A stretch of DNA of 64,000 bases, from NCBI GenBank assembly GCA_020637795.1, contig JACKJT010000001.1, positions 1 to 64,000 on the forward strand, read 5' to 3'. The DNA is from Hoeflea sp. (lineage in GTDB: Bacteria; Pseudomonadota; Alphaproteobacteria; Rhizobiales; Rhizobiaceae). The first letter of the stretch is position 1. Every line of letters starts with the position of its first letter. The notes under the pieces are model-generated. The model made no database searches. It saw nothing but the letters and a program-made list of their open reading frames with translations, and was not told the DNA's origin. Shown one piece after another: positions 49,025 through 58,862 of this stretch. The translations under genes were made by a program, and so were the position numbers.

Positions 49025-50307
49025 GCGCGCGGATCCTGAAGAATGTCCGGATTGTCGATCCCTCGACCGGCATGGACGAGACCGGCGACATCGTCATCAT
49101 CGACGGAAAGATCGCCGCCTGCGGCGCAGATGCGGCCGGCTTCGCCGCGCCGGCTGACGCCGAGACAGAAGACTGCAGCGGCCTGATCGCGATCCCGGGA
49201 CTGGTCGACGCCTGCGTGCATATCGGCGAACCGGGTGCGGAGCACCGCGAGACCATCGCCTCTGCCAGCCGGGCGGCGGCCAAGGGCGGCGTCACCTCGA
49301 TCATCATGATGCCCGACACCGATCCGGTGATCGATGACGTGGCGCTGGTCGATTTCGTCCAGCGGCTGGCGCGCGACGAGGCCATCGTCCGGGTCCATCC
49401 GGCCGCGGCGCTGACCAAGGGGCTCGACGGCGAGGAGATGACCGAATTCGGCCTGCTGCTCGAAGCCGGCGCGGTCATGCTGAGCAACGGACGGCATACG
49501 GTCGACAACCCGGCGGTGATGCGGCGGGCGATGACCTATGCACGCGATTTCGGCGCTGTGATCGCCGTGGCGACACAGGACCGGCAACTGGGCGGCACCG
49601 GCGTAATGAACGAAGGCCTGTTTGCAAGCTGGCTGGGCTTGCCCGGCATCCCGCGCGAGGCCGAGATCATCCCGCTTGAGCGCGACCTGCGGCTGGCGGC
49701 GCTGACCCGGTCCCGCTACCATGCGATGAGCATTTCGGTGCCTGAATCCGCCGATATCATCCGTGCTGCCAAGGCGCGCGGGCTGGATGTGACCGCCGGG
49801 ATCTCGATCAATCACCTCACCCTCAACGAGACCGATATCGGCGAATACCGGACCTTCTTCCGGCTGTCGCCGCCGCTGAGGACCGAAGATGACCGCATGG
49901 CGATGGTTGCGGCGCTGGCGGACGGCGCGATCGACATTATCGTCTCCGCGCATGATCCGCAGGATGTCGACACCAAGCGCCTGCCCTTCGCCGACGCCGA
50001 GAACGGCGCCATCGGGCTCGAGACCCTGCTGGCTGCCGCGCTCAGGCTTTATCATTCTGGCGACGTTCCGCTGATGCGGCTGATCGATGCGATGTCGACC
50101 CGCCCGGCGAAGATCCTTGGCCTTGACGCGGGAACGCTGCAACCGGGCGCGCGCGCCGATATCGCCCTCGTCGACCCGGACTATCCGTGGGTTCTGTCCA
50201 AGGACGATATTGTCTCGAAGTCCAAGAACTCGGCTTTCGAGGATGCCCGGTTTACCGGCAAAGTATTGCAAACCATGGTTGCAGGTGTCACAGTTTACAG
50301 AACCTGA
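49021..50307 (+). CDS. pyrC: dihydroorotase-like protein, probably catalytically inactive (PyrX/PyrC')
   Basis: A 428-residue amidohydrolase-fold protein of the class I dihydroorotase family. By eye against active enzymes, most metal-ligand positions have changed: the HxHxR strand reads DACVHIGEP (Cys65, His67 kept, Gly69), the bridging Asp is Asn156, the next His lies in VATQD (Ala184/Thr185), the IQHVST His is Ser237 and the ATDHAPH Asp is Ala310 (VSAHDPQ). In Pseudomonas an inactive PyrC' of this kind is needed to assemble PyrB. The four-base overlap with pyrB supports that role. An active dihydroorotase should be encoded elsewhere. Confidence 0.88.
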   Translation: MSARILKNVRIVDPSTGMDETGDIVIIDGKIAACGADAAGFAAPADAETEDCSGLIAIPGLVDACVHIGEPGAEHRETIASASRAAAKGGVTSIIMMPDTDPVIDDVALVDFVQRLARDEAIVRVHPAAALTKGLDGEEMTEFGLLLEAGAVMLSNGRHTVDNPAVMRRAMTYARDFGAVIAVATQDRQLGGTGVMNEGLFASWLGLPGIPREAEIIPLERDLRLAALTRSRYHAMSISVPESADIIRAAKARGLDVTAGISINHLTLNETDIGEYRTFFRLSPPLRTEDDRMAMVAALADGAIDIIVSAHDPQDVDTKRLPFADAENGAIGLETLLAAALRLYHSGDVPLMRLIDAMSTRPAKILGLDAGTLQPGARADIALVDPDYPWVLSKDDIVSKSKNSAFEDARFTGKVLQTMVAGVTVYRT

Positions 50308-50357
50308 GAGCGGCTTTGTAAGGCCGCCAGCGGGGTTCGCCGGAGGAAGAACGCACC

Positions 50358-50975
50358 GTGCCTGACTTGATCCAATGGACCCTGTCCACTCCGCTGATGC
50401 TCGGCTCGCTGCTGTTCGGCTATCTCTGCGGCTCGATCCCGTTCGGGCTGATCCTGACCCGGATGGCCGGTCTCGGCGATGTCCGCAAGATCGGCTCGGG
50501 CAATATCGGCGCGACCAACGTGCTGCGCACCGGCAACAAGAAACTCGCCGCGGCAACGCTGCTTGCCGATGCCCTTAAGGGAACGGTGGCGGTTGTCGTT
50601 GCCCGACAGGTTCTTGGCATGGAAGCAGCGCTGATCGCAGGGCTCGGCGCGTTTCTCGGACATCTTTATCCGGTCTGGCTGAAGTTCAAGGGCGGTAAAG
50701 GAGTTGCGACCTATCTTGGCGTGCTGCTCGGCCTGGCGCCGATCATCGTGCTGGTGTTCGCCGCCGTATGGCTCGGCATGGCGAAGCTGTTCCGCTATTC
50801 CTCGCTCGCGGCACTGGCAGCGGCCGTGGTGGTGCCGATCGCACTTTATCTTTACGGCAGGCCCGAGGTGGCGTCGCTGTTCGTGGTGATGTCGCTGATC
50901 ACCATCCTCAAGCACCACGAGAACATCCGCCGCCTGCTTTCCGGCAGCGAAAGCCGGATCGGGAACAAGGGCTGA
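50358..50975 (+). CDS. plsY: acyl-phosphate:glycerol-3-phosphate acyltransferase PlsY
   Basis: A 205-residue inner-membrane acyltransferase making lysophosphatidate from acyl-phosphate. Motifs: [47 protein letters not shown] and [21 protein letters not shown]. The start is GTG 50358 with GGAGGAAG upstream. Its TGA overlaps the dprA ATG by one base (TGATG), so dprA is translated from the same message. Confidence 0.94.
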   Translation: MPDLIQWTLSTPLMLGSLLFGYLCGSIPFGLILTRMAGLGDVRKIGSGNIGATNVLRTGNKKLAAATLLADALKGTVAVVVARQVLGMEAALIAGLGAFLGHLYPVWLKFKGGKGVATYLGVLLGLAPIIVLVFAAVWLGMAKLFRYSSLAALAAAVVVPIALYLYGRPEVASLFVVMSLITILKHHENIRRLLSGSESRIGNKG

Positions 50976-52126
50976 TGTCTCCCGGCGACGAAGGGAGATG
51001 CGGTGTCCCCCTTTCCGATCGCCAACGACTGAACTGGCTGCGGCTGATCCGCTCCGACAATGTCGGCCCTGCGACCTTTCGCGACCTGATCAATCATTTC
51101 GGCTCGGCTGAAACGGCCATCGCGCAATTGCCGGAATTGTCGCGGCGCGGCGGATCGGCGCGCTCGATCCGGGTGGCGAGCGTCGATGACGCGGAACGCG
51201 AACTGGAGGCAGCAAGGAAATTCGGCGCGGTGTTCATCGGCATCGGTGAACCGGATTACCCGCCGGCGCTCCGGCGCATCGACGGCGCGCCGCCGCTGAT
51301 CGCGGCGATCGGCGACCTGGCGCTGGCGACGCGGGCCGCGGTGGGCATTGTCGGCCCACGCAACGCCTCGGTGTCGGGCGCCAAGATGGCCGCCCGGATG
51401 GCGCGGGAACTGGGGGCTGCCGGCTATGTCATCGTTTCCGGCTTTGCCCGCGGCATTGACGCGGCAGCGCACCGGGCAAGCATGGAGAGCGGCACGATCG
51501 CTGCGCTGGCAGGCGGGCTCGACCAGCCCTATCCGCCGGAGAACTCCGAACTTTACAAGGAAATCTGCGCCGGCAATGGTCTGGCAATCAGCGAGATGCC
51601 GATGGGCTGGGAGCCGCGGGCCCGGGATTTTCCCCGGCGCAGTCGGTTGATCGCCGGCGTCGCGCTGGGGCTTGTGGTGATCGAGGCGGCAGAGCGCTCG
51701 GGCTCGCTGATCACCGCGCGCCGCGCCGCGGATTTTGGCAGGTTGGTGTTCGCGGTCCCCGGCTCGCCACTCGATCCGCGTGCGGCGGGAACCAACGGCC
51801 TGCTCAAGGACGGCGCGATCGTGACCACCGCGAGCGGCGACGTGATCGATGCCCTGGCGCCTTCAAGCCGGCTGTTCCCCGATGACGAGCCGCTGTTTGA
51901 AGAACCGGAAGGCGACGACGGCGCACGCTTCACCGAACCGCATGACGACGAGCGAAGCCGGGTGATCGAGGCGATGGGTCCCTCCCCCGCCGAGATCGAC
52001 GACATCATCCGGCATACCGGTGTTTCGGCTCAAACGGTCTACCTTGTACTGATCGAACTCGATCTTGCCGGCCGGTTGCACCGGCATCCCGGCGGCATGG
52101 TGTCGCTCGCCTTCGACGAGGAATAG
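50975..52126 (+). CDS. dprA: DNA processing protein DprA
   Basis: DprA (383 residues) loads RecA onto incoming single-stranded DNA during transformation. The Rossmann core shows GIVGPRNASVSGAKMAARMA, VSGFARGIDAAAHRAS, ALAGGLDQPYPPEN, FPRRSRLIAGVALGLVVIEAAERSGSLITARRA and GTNGLLKDGA. A C-terminal winged helix (about 325-380) follows. Whether this strain is transformable is unknown; DprA is widely kept in Rhizobiales. The start at 50975 overlaps the plsY stop. Confidence 0.94.
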   Translation: MSPGDEGRCGVPLSDRQRLNWLRLIRSDNVGPATFRDLINHFGSAETAIAQLPELSRRGGSARSIRVASVDDAERELEAARKFGAVFIGIGEPDYPPALRRIDGAPPLIAAIGDLALATRAAVGIVGPRNASVSGAKMAARMARELGAAGYVIVSGFARGIDAAAHRASMESGTIAALAGGLDQPYPPENSELYKEICAGNGLAISEMPMGWEPRARDFPRRSRLIAGVALGLVVIEAAERSGSLITARRAADFGRLVFAVPGSPLDPRAAGTNGLLKDGAIVTTASGDVIDALAPSSRLFPDDEPLFEEPEGDDGARFTEPHDDERSRVIEAMGPSPAEIDDIIRHTGVSAQTVYLVLIELDLAGRLHRHPGGMVSLAFDEE

Positions 52127-52143
52127 CTGTTGAGGCAACACAG

Positions 52144-52353
52144 CTAGCGCGGCTCCTTGACCAGGCTCACCGGCCTGGACCCAGCCAGTATGTCTCCCGC
52201 CTCGAGATAGGCCATCTCGATCAGGTAACACAGCATGTCGGCATTTTCGTTGCGTGCAACGGTGCCCAACTCCCCCAGCATCTGCCTGATATAGGCGATG
52301 TTCTGCTCCTTGCGCGCCGTCTCCGGCTTGCCTTGAGAGGGGTGGGTTTGCAT
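52144..52353 (-). CDS. small conserved hypothetical protein
   Basis: A 69-residue, probably helical cytoplasmic protein (KEQNIAYIRQMLGELGTVARN, ADMLCYLIEMAYLEAGDI). Its composition is protein-like and it fills the gap between dprA and topA on the opposite strand. An AGGGG-type site precedes the ATG at 52353. I believe short proteins like this occur near topA in related genomes but recall no family name. Function unknown. Confidence 0.65.
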   Translation of the reverse strand: MQTHPSQGKPETARKEQNIAYIRQMLGELGTVARNENADMLCYLIEMAYLEAGDILAGSRPVSLVKEPR

Positions 52354-52418
52354 CGACGCTCCCCTGCTGTTGGCCGTTCCCGGTCGCGAGGTGGGCGGGG
52401 TCCGGATCGGAAATTCAC

Positions 52419-52456
52419 GATAACTTAATTATCTTAAATTGCAATACAGTTGCAAT
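52419..52456. promoter_or_regulatory. two inverted repeats in the AT-rich topA upstream region
   Basis: GATAA-CTTAA-TTATC (52419-52433) and ATTGCAA-TACAG-TTGCAAT (52438-52456), both perfect, lie in an AT-rich patch about 150-190 bases before the topA ATG and 65 bases before the divergent small gene. They look like protein-binding sites or supercoiling-sensitive promoter DNA. No regulator is identified. Confidence 0.5.
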
Positions 52457-52606
52457 CGCGCAATGGTTGTATTCGGGTTGCGAAATGGGCGTAAATCGGA
52501 AGATGGGCTTGACCGCATCGATTTCGATGTACATTTCGTGGGCCAAATCGGTACGGCGCGAATTCGCGCGGCATGCCGAAAACCTAGGCCGAGTGCGAGC
52601 AATCTT

Positions 52607-55255
52607 ATGAATGTAGTGGTAGTGGAATCGCCTGCGAAGGCAAAAACGATCAACAAGTACCTCGGAAACGGGTACAAGGTCCTGGCATCGTTCGGCCACG
52701 TCCGCGACCTTCCGGCCAAGGATGGCTCGGTGCTTCCCGACGACGATTTCGCCATGTCCTGGGAAGTCGACACCGCATCGAACAAGCGGCTCAAGGATAT
52801 CACCGACGCGCTCAAGGGCGCTGACCAGCTCATTCTGGCAACCGACCCGGATCGCGAGGGCGAGGCGATTTCGTGGCATGTGCTGGAAGTGCTGAACAAG
52901 AAGAAGGCGCTCAAGGACAAGAAGGTCTCCCGCGTCGTCTTCAACGCCATCACCAAGAAATCGGTGCTCGACGCGATGGCCAATCCGCGCGAGATCGACA
53001 CGCCGCTGGTCGACGCCTACCTGGCGCGCCGGGCGCTCGATTACCTGGTCGGCTTCAATCTTTCGCCGGTTCTGTGGCGCAAGCTGCCCGGCGCCCGCTC
53101 GGCCGGGCGCGTGCAATCGGTGGCGCTGAGACTGGTCTGCGACCGCGAAAGCGAGATCGAACGCTTCGTCTCGGAAGAATACTGGCAGATATCAGCGGAT
53201 CTGAAGACCCCGCTCGGCGATGTGTTTACCGCCCGGCTCACCTCGCATGACGGTGAGAAGATCACCAAGATGTCGGTGACCAACGGCGATCTCGCCAACA
53301 GGATCAAGGACATGCTGGACGGCGCGTCATTCGTCGCCGACAGCGTCGAAGCCAAGCCGACCCGGCGCAATCCGTCGCCGCCGTTCACCACTTCAACGCT
53401 GCAGCAGGCCGCGTCCTCGAAGCTCGGCTTCAATGCCTCGCGCACCATGCAGGTGGCGCAGAAACTCTACGAGGGCATTGACATCGGTGGCGAGACCGTC
53501 GGTCTGATCACCTATATGCGTACGGATGGCGTGCAGATGGCGCCGGAAGCGATCGAGGAAGCAAGGACAGCCATCGAGACGCGCTTCGGTGCACGGTATG
53601 TGCCTGAAAAGGCGCGGCTTTACTCGACCAAAGCAAAGAATGCACAGGAGGCCCACGAGGCCATCCGCCCGACCGGTTTCGAGCGCGCGCCGGACGATCT
53701 GAAGAAATATCTCGATGCCGACCAGCTCAAGCTCTACGACCTGATCTGGAAACGCGCCACCGCCAGCCAGATGGCCTCGGCCGAGATCGAACGGACGACG
53801 GTGGACATCACCGCGTCGAAGGACGGCAAGACCGCCGGACTGCGCGCCACGGGTTCGGTGATCCGTTTCGACGGCTTCATCGCCGCCTACACGGACGCCA
53901 AGGAAGACGGCGAGCAATCCGACGGTGACAGCGATGACGATGCACGGCTGCCGGAGATCAATGCCCGCGAGGCGCTGGCCAGGGAGAAGATCAACGCCAC
54001 CCAGCATTTCACCGAACCGCCGCCGCGTTATTCGGAAGCCTCGCTGATCAAGAAGATGGAAGAGCTCGGCATCGGCCGGCCGTCGACCTATGCCTCGACG
54101 CTGGCAACGCTGCGCGACCGCGAATACGTGACGATCGACAAGCGCAAGCTGACCCCCGAACCGAAGGGCCGCCTGGTCATCGCGTTCCTGGAGAACTTCT
54201 TCGAACGCTATGTGGAATTCGGCTTCACCGCTGACCTTGAGGAGAAACTGGACCGGATCTCGGCCGGCGAATTGGCCTGGAAGGACGTGCTTCGCGAATT
54301 CTGGACCGAATTCCATGCGCATCTTGATGAAACCAAGGACCTTCGCGTCACCCAGGTGCTCGACGCGCTCAACGAGGCGCTGGCGCCGCTGGTCTTCCCG
54401 GCACGGGAAGATGGCTCCAACCCGCGGATCTGTCCGACCTGCGGAACCGGAAACCTGTCGCTCAAGCTCGGTAAGTACGGCGCCTTTGTCGGGTGCTCGA
54501 ACTATCCGGACTGCAATTTCACCCGCCAGCTGTCCAGCGACCAGAACGCCGAAGGCGATGCGGCCCTGTCGAACGAGCCGAAGGATCTGGGAAAGGACCC
54601 GCATACGGGCGAACCGATCACGCTCCGCACCGGGCGGTTCGGGCCCTACGTCCAGCGTGGCGACGGCAAGGAAGCCAAGCGCGCCAGCCTGCCGAAGGGC
54701 TGGGCCGTCGATTCCATCGACCACGAGAAGGCCATGGCGCTTATCAACCTGCCGCGCGATATCGGCCAGCATCCCGAATCCGGCAAGATGATCTCCGCCG
54801 GCATCGGCCGATACGGTCCGTTCGTGCTGCATGACGGTACCTACGCCAACCTTGAAAGCGTGGAGGACGTGTTCTCCATCGGTCTCAACCGCGCGGTCTC
54901 GGTGATCGCCGAAAAGCAGGCCAAGGGTCCGGGCCGCGGGCGCGGCACGCCAACCGCGCTGAAGGCGCTTGGCGATCACCCCGACGGCGGCCCGATCACC
55001 GTGCGCGACGGCAAGTACGGCCCCTATGTCAACTGGGGCAAGATCAACGCCACGCTGCCCAAGGACAAGGTTCCGGCCGAAGTCACGGTCGAGGAAGCGC
55101 TCGAGATGATCGCCGCCAAGGCCGCGGCCTCCGGCAAGAAGACCAAGGCGCCGGCCAAGAAGGCGGCTGCCAAGGCCAAGCCGAAGGCGAAGGCTGCCGC
55201 CAAGAAACCGGCGGCGGCGAAGAAGCCGGCTGCCGCCAAGGCCAAGAAGGACTGA
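52607..55255 (+). CDS. topA: DNA topoisomerase I
   Basis: A type IA topoisomerase of 882 residues relaxing negative supercoils. The Toprim domain starts NVVVVESPAKAKTINKYLG and has ATDPDREGEAISWH. The catalytic Tyr303 lies in LITYMRTDG. A C4-type zinc ribbon (CPTCGTGNLSLKLGK with GCSNYPDCNF) and further topoisomerase repeats (TLRTGRFGPYVQ, SAGIGRYGPFVLHD) follow. The tail is a Lys/Ala-rich DNA-binding extension (AKKAAAKAKPKAKAAAKK). ATG 52607 matches the family start. Two bases separate its stop from rnr. A TopAI-like inhibitor gene lies about 13 kb to the left. Confidence 0.96.
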   Translation: MNVVVVESPAKAKTINKYLGNGYKVLASFGHVRDLPAKDGSVLPDDDFAMSWEVDTASNKRLKDITDALKGADQLILATDPDREGEAISWHVLEVLNKKKALKDKKVSRVVFNAITKKSVLDAMANPREIDTPLVDAYLARRALDYLVGFNLSPVLWRKLPGARSAGRVQSVALRLVCDRESEIERFVSEEYWQISADLKTPLGDVFTARLTSHDGEKITKMSVTNGDLANRIKDMLDGASFVADSVEAKPTRRNPSPPFTTSTLQQAASSKLGFNASRTMQVAQKLYEGIDIGGETVGLITYMRTDGVQMAPEAIEEARTAIETRFGARYVPEKARLYSTKAKNAQEAHEAIRPTGFERAPDDLKKYLDADQLKLYDLIWKRATASQMASAEIERTTVDITASKDGKTAGLRATGSVIRFDGFIAAYTDAKEDGEQSDGDSDDDARLPEINAREALAREKINATQHFTEPPPRYSEASLIKKMEELGIGRPSTYASTLATLRDREYVTIDKRKLTPEPKGRLVIAFLENFFERYVEFGFTADLEEKLDRISAGELAWKDVLREFWTEFHAHLDETKDLRVTQVLDALNEALAPLVFPAREDGSNPRICPTCGTGNLSLKLGKYGAFVGCSNYPDCNFTRQLSSDQNAEGDAALSNEPKDLGKDPHTGEPITLRTGRFGPYVQRGDGKEAKRASLPKGWAVDSIDHEKAMALINLPRDIGQHPESGKMISAGIGRYGPFVLHDGTYANLESVEDVFSIGLNRAVSVIAEKQAKGPGRGRGTPTALKALGDHPDGGPITVRDGKYGPYVNWGKINATLPKDKVPAEVTVEEALEMIAAKAAASGKKTKAPAKKAAAKAKPKAKAAAKKPAAAKKPAAAKAKKD

Positions 55256-55257
55256 AT

Positions 55258-57621
55258 TTGGGACATCCTCCCCGCAAACCAGGGACCAGAAAACCCGACA
55301 CCGGCAAGGTGGACGGCAAGGCGGCGGACACGCGCCCGGCCTTCCGGCGTGGCGGCATGCCGGACAAGGAAACCATCCTGCGTTTTCTCAGCGAGAATCC
55401 CGACCGGGCGTCCAAGCGCGACATCGCCAAGGCGTTCGGGCTGAAGGGCGACACCAGGGCCGAACTGAAGGACCTGCTGCGGGAGCTCGAAGATGAGGGG
55501 CTGGTCGAGCGTGACAAAAAGATGCTGAGGCGTCCCGGTACGCTGCCGGCGGTGGCGGTGCTGGAGATTACGCTGCGCAACAGCGATGGCGACCTGATTG
55601 CCCGACCGGAGGAATGGCTCGAGGATCACGGCGCAGCACCGGTGGTCACCGTGCGCCAGTCCAATGCTGGCCGTGACCGCGGCAAGTCGCGCACGCCGTC
55701 CACCGCAGCCAGCATCGGCGACAAGGTGCTGGCGCGGATATTCGCCTCGCCGCATGGCAAGGGTACCAGCTACACCGCCCGGATCATGAAGATCCTCGAC
55801 CGGCGCGACGGGCTGATCCTCGGGGTTTTCCGCTCGACGCCCGGTGGCGGCGGCCGGCTGATGCCGATCGAGCGGCGCGGCGAGGAATTTGCGATCGATC
55901 CGGATTTCACCGGTGACGCCAGGGACGGCGACCTGGTCGAGGCGGAACCCGCCCGTCTGGGCCGGATGGGGCTTCCCCGCGCCAAGGTGCACGCGGTGCT
56001 TGGCTCGGTGGAGGGCGAAAAGGCGATCTCGATGATCGCCATCCATTCGCACGGCATTCCGCACATCTTTCCGGCCGAGGTGATCGAGGCAGCCGAGAAC
56101 GCCAGACCGGCGCCGCTGTCGGGTGGGCGCGAGGACTGGCGGGACATCCCGCTGGTCACCATCGACCCCTATTATGCCAAGGACCACGACGACGCGGTCT
56201 TTGCCGAGGAAGACCCCTCCCCGGACAATGTGGGCGGTGTCATCATCACCGTCGCGATTGCCGACGTTTCGTGGTATGTGCGCCCCGGCTCGGCGCTTGA
56301 CCGGGAGGCGCTCAAGCGCGGCAACTCGGCCTATTTCCCCGACCGCGTAGTGCCGATGCTGCCGGAACGGATCTCCAACGATTTGTGTTCGCTGCGCGAG
56401 GGCGAGGACCGGCCGGCGCTGGCGCTTCGCATGGTGTTTTCCGCCGAAGGCCGCAAGGTCGGCCATCGCTTCCACCGGGTGATGATCAAGAGCGCGGCCA
56501 AGCTGTCCTACCAGCAGGCGCAGGCGGCGATCGACGGCAAACCGGACGACAAGACCGGCCCGTTGCTTGACCCCGTCCTCAAGCCGCTGTGGAACGCCTA
56601 CCGCGTGCTCAAGCGCGAACGCGACCGGCGCCAGCCGCTCGACCTCGACATGCCGGAACGCAAGATCCTGCTGACGCCGGAAGGCAAGGTCGACAAGGTG
56701 ATCGTGCCGGAGCGGCTCGATGCGCACCGGCTGATCGAGGAATTCATGATCCAGTCGAACGTGGCCGCGGCCGAAACGCTGGAAAAACGGCGTCAGCCGC
56801 TTATCTACCGGGTTCACGACCAGCCGTCGCTGGCCAAGCAGGAAGTGCTGCGCGAGTTCCTCGGCACGCTGAACCTGTCCTTGGCACGCGGTGCGGCCAT
56901 CCGCGCCAATGCCTTTAACGGGATTCTGGCCAGGGCCCAGGGCAAGCCCTTCCAGGGCATGGTCAACGAGATGGTTCTGCGCAGCCAGAGCCAGGCGATC
57001 TACTCGCCGGAGAATATCGGACATTTCGGCCTCAACCTGATGAAGTACGCCCACTTCACCTCGCCGATCCGGCGCTATGCGGACCTCATCGTGCACCGGG
57101 CGCTGGTGGGATCGCTGGGCCTGGGCGAAGGCGGCATCACGCCGGTGGAGGAAGCGGCGCTTGAAAGCATTGCCGCCGAGATCTCCACCACCGAACGGCG
57201 GGCCATGGCCGCCGAACGCGATACCGTGGACCGGCTGGTGGCGCACCATCTGGCCGGGCGCATCGGCGAGGCCTTTGAAGGACGCGTCTCGGGCGTGACC
57301 AAGTCCGGGCTGTTCATCAGCCTGCCGCAATTTGGCGCAGATGGATTTATTCCGGTTTCAACTTTGGGATTGGACTATTATCACTATGACGAGGCACACC
57401 AGGCGCTGACGGGGGAGAAGACCGGCCTGGGGTATCGTCTGGGAGACGGAGTGGAGGTCAAGCTGGTCGAAGTGATCCCGCTGGCAGGCTCAATGCGGTT
57501 TGAGATGCTGAGTGAAGGGCAGGAAATGCCGAAGGGCACTCGATCGTTTCACAAATCCGGCCGTGCCCGCCGGGGCACCCCGAAGAAGCCCGGTACACGA
57601 CCACCTCGCGGGCGGCGCTGA
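55258..57621 (+). CDS. rnr: ribonuclease R
   Basis: A 3'-5' exoribonuclease of 787 residues that degrades structured RNA. Domains in order: a basic N-terminal and winged-helix region (PDKETILRFLSENPDRASKRDIAKAFG), cold-shock domains, the RNB domain with magnesium ligands in IDPYYAKDHDDA (302-313), an S1 domain (FEGRVSGVTKSGLFISLPQFGADGF) and a basic tail. The start is TTG 55258, with AAGGA six bases upstream; the first in-frame ATG (55357) would remove 33 residues. It is coupled to topA. Confidence 0.94.
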   Translation: MGHPPRKPGTRKPDTGKVDGKAADTRPAFRRGGMPDKETILRFLSENPDRASKRDIAKAFGLKGDTRAELKDLLRELEDEGLVERDKKMLRRPGTLPAVAVLEITLRNSDGDLIARPEEWLEDHGAAPVVTVRQSNAGRDRGKSRTPSTAASIGDKVLARIFASPHGKGTSYTARIMKILDRRDGLILGVFRSTPGGGGRLMPIERRGEEFAIDPDFTGDARDGDLVEAEPARLGRMGLPRAKVHAVLGSVEGEKAISMIAIHSHGIPHIFPAEVIEAAENARPAPLSGGREDWRDIPLVTIDPYYAKDHDDAVFAEEDPSPDNVGGVIITVAIADVSWYVRPGSALDREALKRGNSAYFPDRVVPMLPERISNDLCSLREGEDRPALALRMVFSAEGRKVGHRFHRVMIKSAAKLSYQQAQAAIDGKPDDKTGPLLDPVLKPLWNAYRVLKRERDRRQPLDLDMPERKILLTPEGKVDKVIVPERLDAHRLIEEFMIQSNVAAAETLEKRRQPLIYRVHDQPSLAKQEVLREFLGTLNLSLARGAAIRANAFNGILARAQGKPFQGMVNEMVLRSQSQAIYSPENIGHFGLNLMKYAHFTSPIRRYADLIVHRALVGSLGLGEGGITPVEEAALESIAAEISTTERRAMAAERDTVDRLVAHHLAGRIGEAFEGRVSGVTKSGLFISLPQFGADGFIPVSTLGLDYYHYDEAHQALTGEKTGLGYRLGDGVEVKLVEVIPLAGSMRFEMLSEGQEMPKGTRSFHKSGRARRGTPKKPGTRPPRGRR

Positions 57622-57681
57622 GCAAGCGCCCAAGCGAACAAGACCGCCGTGCCAAGCGCCGGTTAGAACCAGGAGAGAAAG

Positions 57682-58134
57682 ATGCTCGAATTTGGCGGCA
57701 AAGCAGCCCTTGAAGGCAAACAGGAGGCACCGAGAGACACATGGCGCGCGGTCAAGCGCGGCCTTCTCGGCAAGTGCCCGCACTGCGGTGAAGGCAAGCT
57801 GTTCAGGGCCTACCTGAAGCCGGTGGACGCCTGTTCCAGTTGCGGCGAGGAAATGCTGCATCACCGCGCCGACGATTTCCCCGCCTATCTGGCGATCTTC
57901 ATTGTCGGTCACATCGTGGTGGCCGGTTTCATGGCCACCGACACCTGGCTGGTGCTTGAAAGCTGGCAGCACCTGATGATCTGGATCCCGGTCACGATCG
58001 TCCTGACGCTGGCAATGCTGCAGCCGATCAAGGGCGCGGTCATCGGATTGCAATGGGCGTTGCGTATGCATGGATTTGGCGGCGAGTCGGAAGAACCGAT
58101 GCTTGCCGAGCCTGCCTATGAGGATGCGCGATGA
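57682..58134 (+). CDS. DUF983 family membrane protein
   Basis: A 150-residue inner-membrane protein with two Cys pairs typical of DUF983: KCPHCGEGKLFRAYLKPVDACSSCGEEM, probably a zinc ribbon. Two helices follow (LAIFIVGHIVVAGFMATD and LMIWIPVTIVLTLAMLQPI). AGGAGAG precedes the ATG. Function unknown. It is coupled by ATGA to the Nudix gene. Confidence 0.9.
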   Translation: MLEFGGKAALEGKQEAPRDTWRAVKRGLLGKCPHCGEGKLFRAYLKPVDACSSCGEEMLHHRADDFPAYLAIFIVGHIVVAGFMATDTWLVLESWQHLMIWIPVTIVLTLAMLQPIKGAVIGLQWALRMHGFGGESEEPMLAEPAYEDAR

Positions 58135-58850
58135 ACGACAGCGTTGCCGCCAACACCGCGCTGCTGACCGAAGACCATCAGAGCAGGACACGCGAGAAGC
58201 GGCATCCGACGCGGGCCCCACGGGACGCGGCCTCGCTGATCCTCATGGACCGAAGCGGCGACGTGCCCCGCGCGCTTCTGGGAAAGCGCGGCAAGGGCCA
58301 TGCCTTCATGCCCGATCTCTACGTGTTTCCGGGTGGACGGCGCGACCCGGGCGACAACAAGATACCGCTTGCCCACCCCTTGCGCGACGAGGTTCTGGGC
58401 AAGCTGATGATGCGGACACAGGCCCGCTTCCGCGATCACAGCGCCCGGGGCCTGGCCGTGGCGGCGGCGCGGGAAATGATGGAAGAGGCGCATCTTTCGC
58501 TGACGCCGCCCGACCATTCGGGGGCCCTGTGCCCGGATGTCTCGCATTTCCGCTTTCTCGCCCGCGCGATCACGCCTCCCGGCCAGTCGCGCCGGTTCGA
58601 CACCCGGTTCTTCGCCTGCTTCTGCGATGAACTTGGCCTCGATCCTTCCGCGGTCCGCGACAGCGACGAGCTGCATGACCTGACCTGGCTGCCGATCGAC
58701 GACCACGAAAGCCACCCGTTGCCCCGGATCACCAGAGTGATTCTCTCCGATCTGGTCCAGGCACTTTCGGAAGACCCTTCTTTACCATTTGGCAAAGCGG
58801 TTCCGTTCTACTACTCCCGCAACGGACGATTCGTTCGCGAATTGATTTAA
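58131..58850 (+). CDS. Nudix hydrolase domain protein
   Basis: A 239-residue cytoplasmic protein of a Nudix subfamily with a long insert: VFPGGRRDPGDNK is separated from the helix AREMMEEAHL, where the canonical REUxEExGU has His for Gly. Downstream RFDTRFFACFCDE and LHDLTWLPIDDH are typical of the coenzyme A or acyl-CoA type Nudix group. The target nucleotide is unknown. It overlaps DUF983 by four bases and precedes an MFS gene by 12. Confidence 0.85.
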   Translation: MNDSVAANTALLTEDHQSRTREKRHPTRAPRDAASLILMDRSGDVPRALLGKRGKGHAFMPDLYVFPGGRRDPGDNKIPLAHPLRDEVLGKLMMRTQARFRDHSARGLAVAAAREMMEEAHLSLTPPDHSGALCPDVSHFRFLARAITPPGQSRRFDTRFFACFCDELGLDPSAVRDSDELHDLTWLPIDDHESHPLPRITRVILSDLVQALSEDPSLPFGKAVPFYYSRNGRFVRELI

Positions 58851-58862
58851 GGCGACATCCAG

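Noticed and set aside
55120..55255. Lys/Ala-rich repeats at the end of topA as a tandem-repeat feature
   Set aside because: Such histone-like tails are common in alphaproteobacterial topoisomerase I; nothing unusual.
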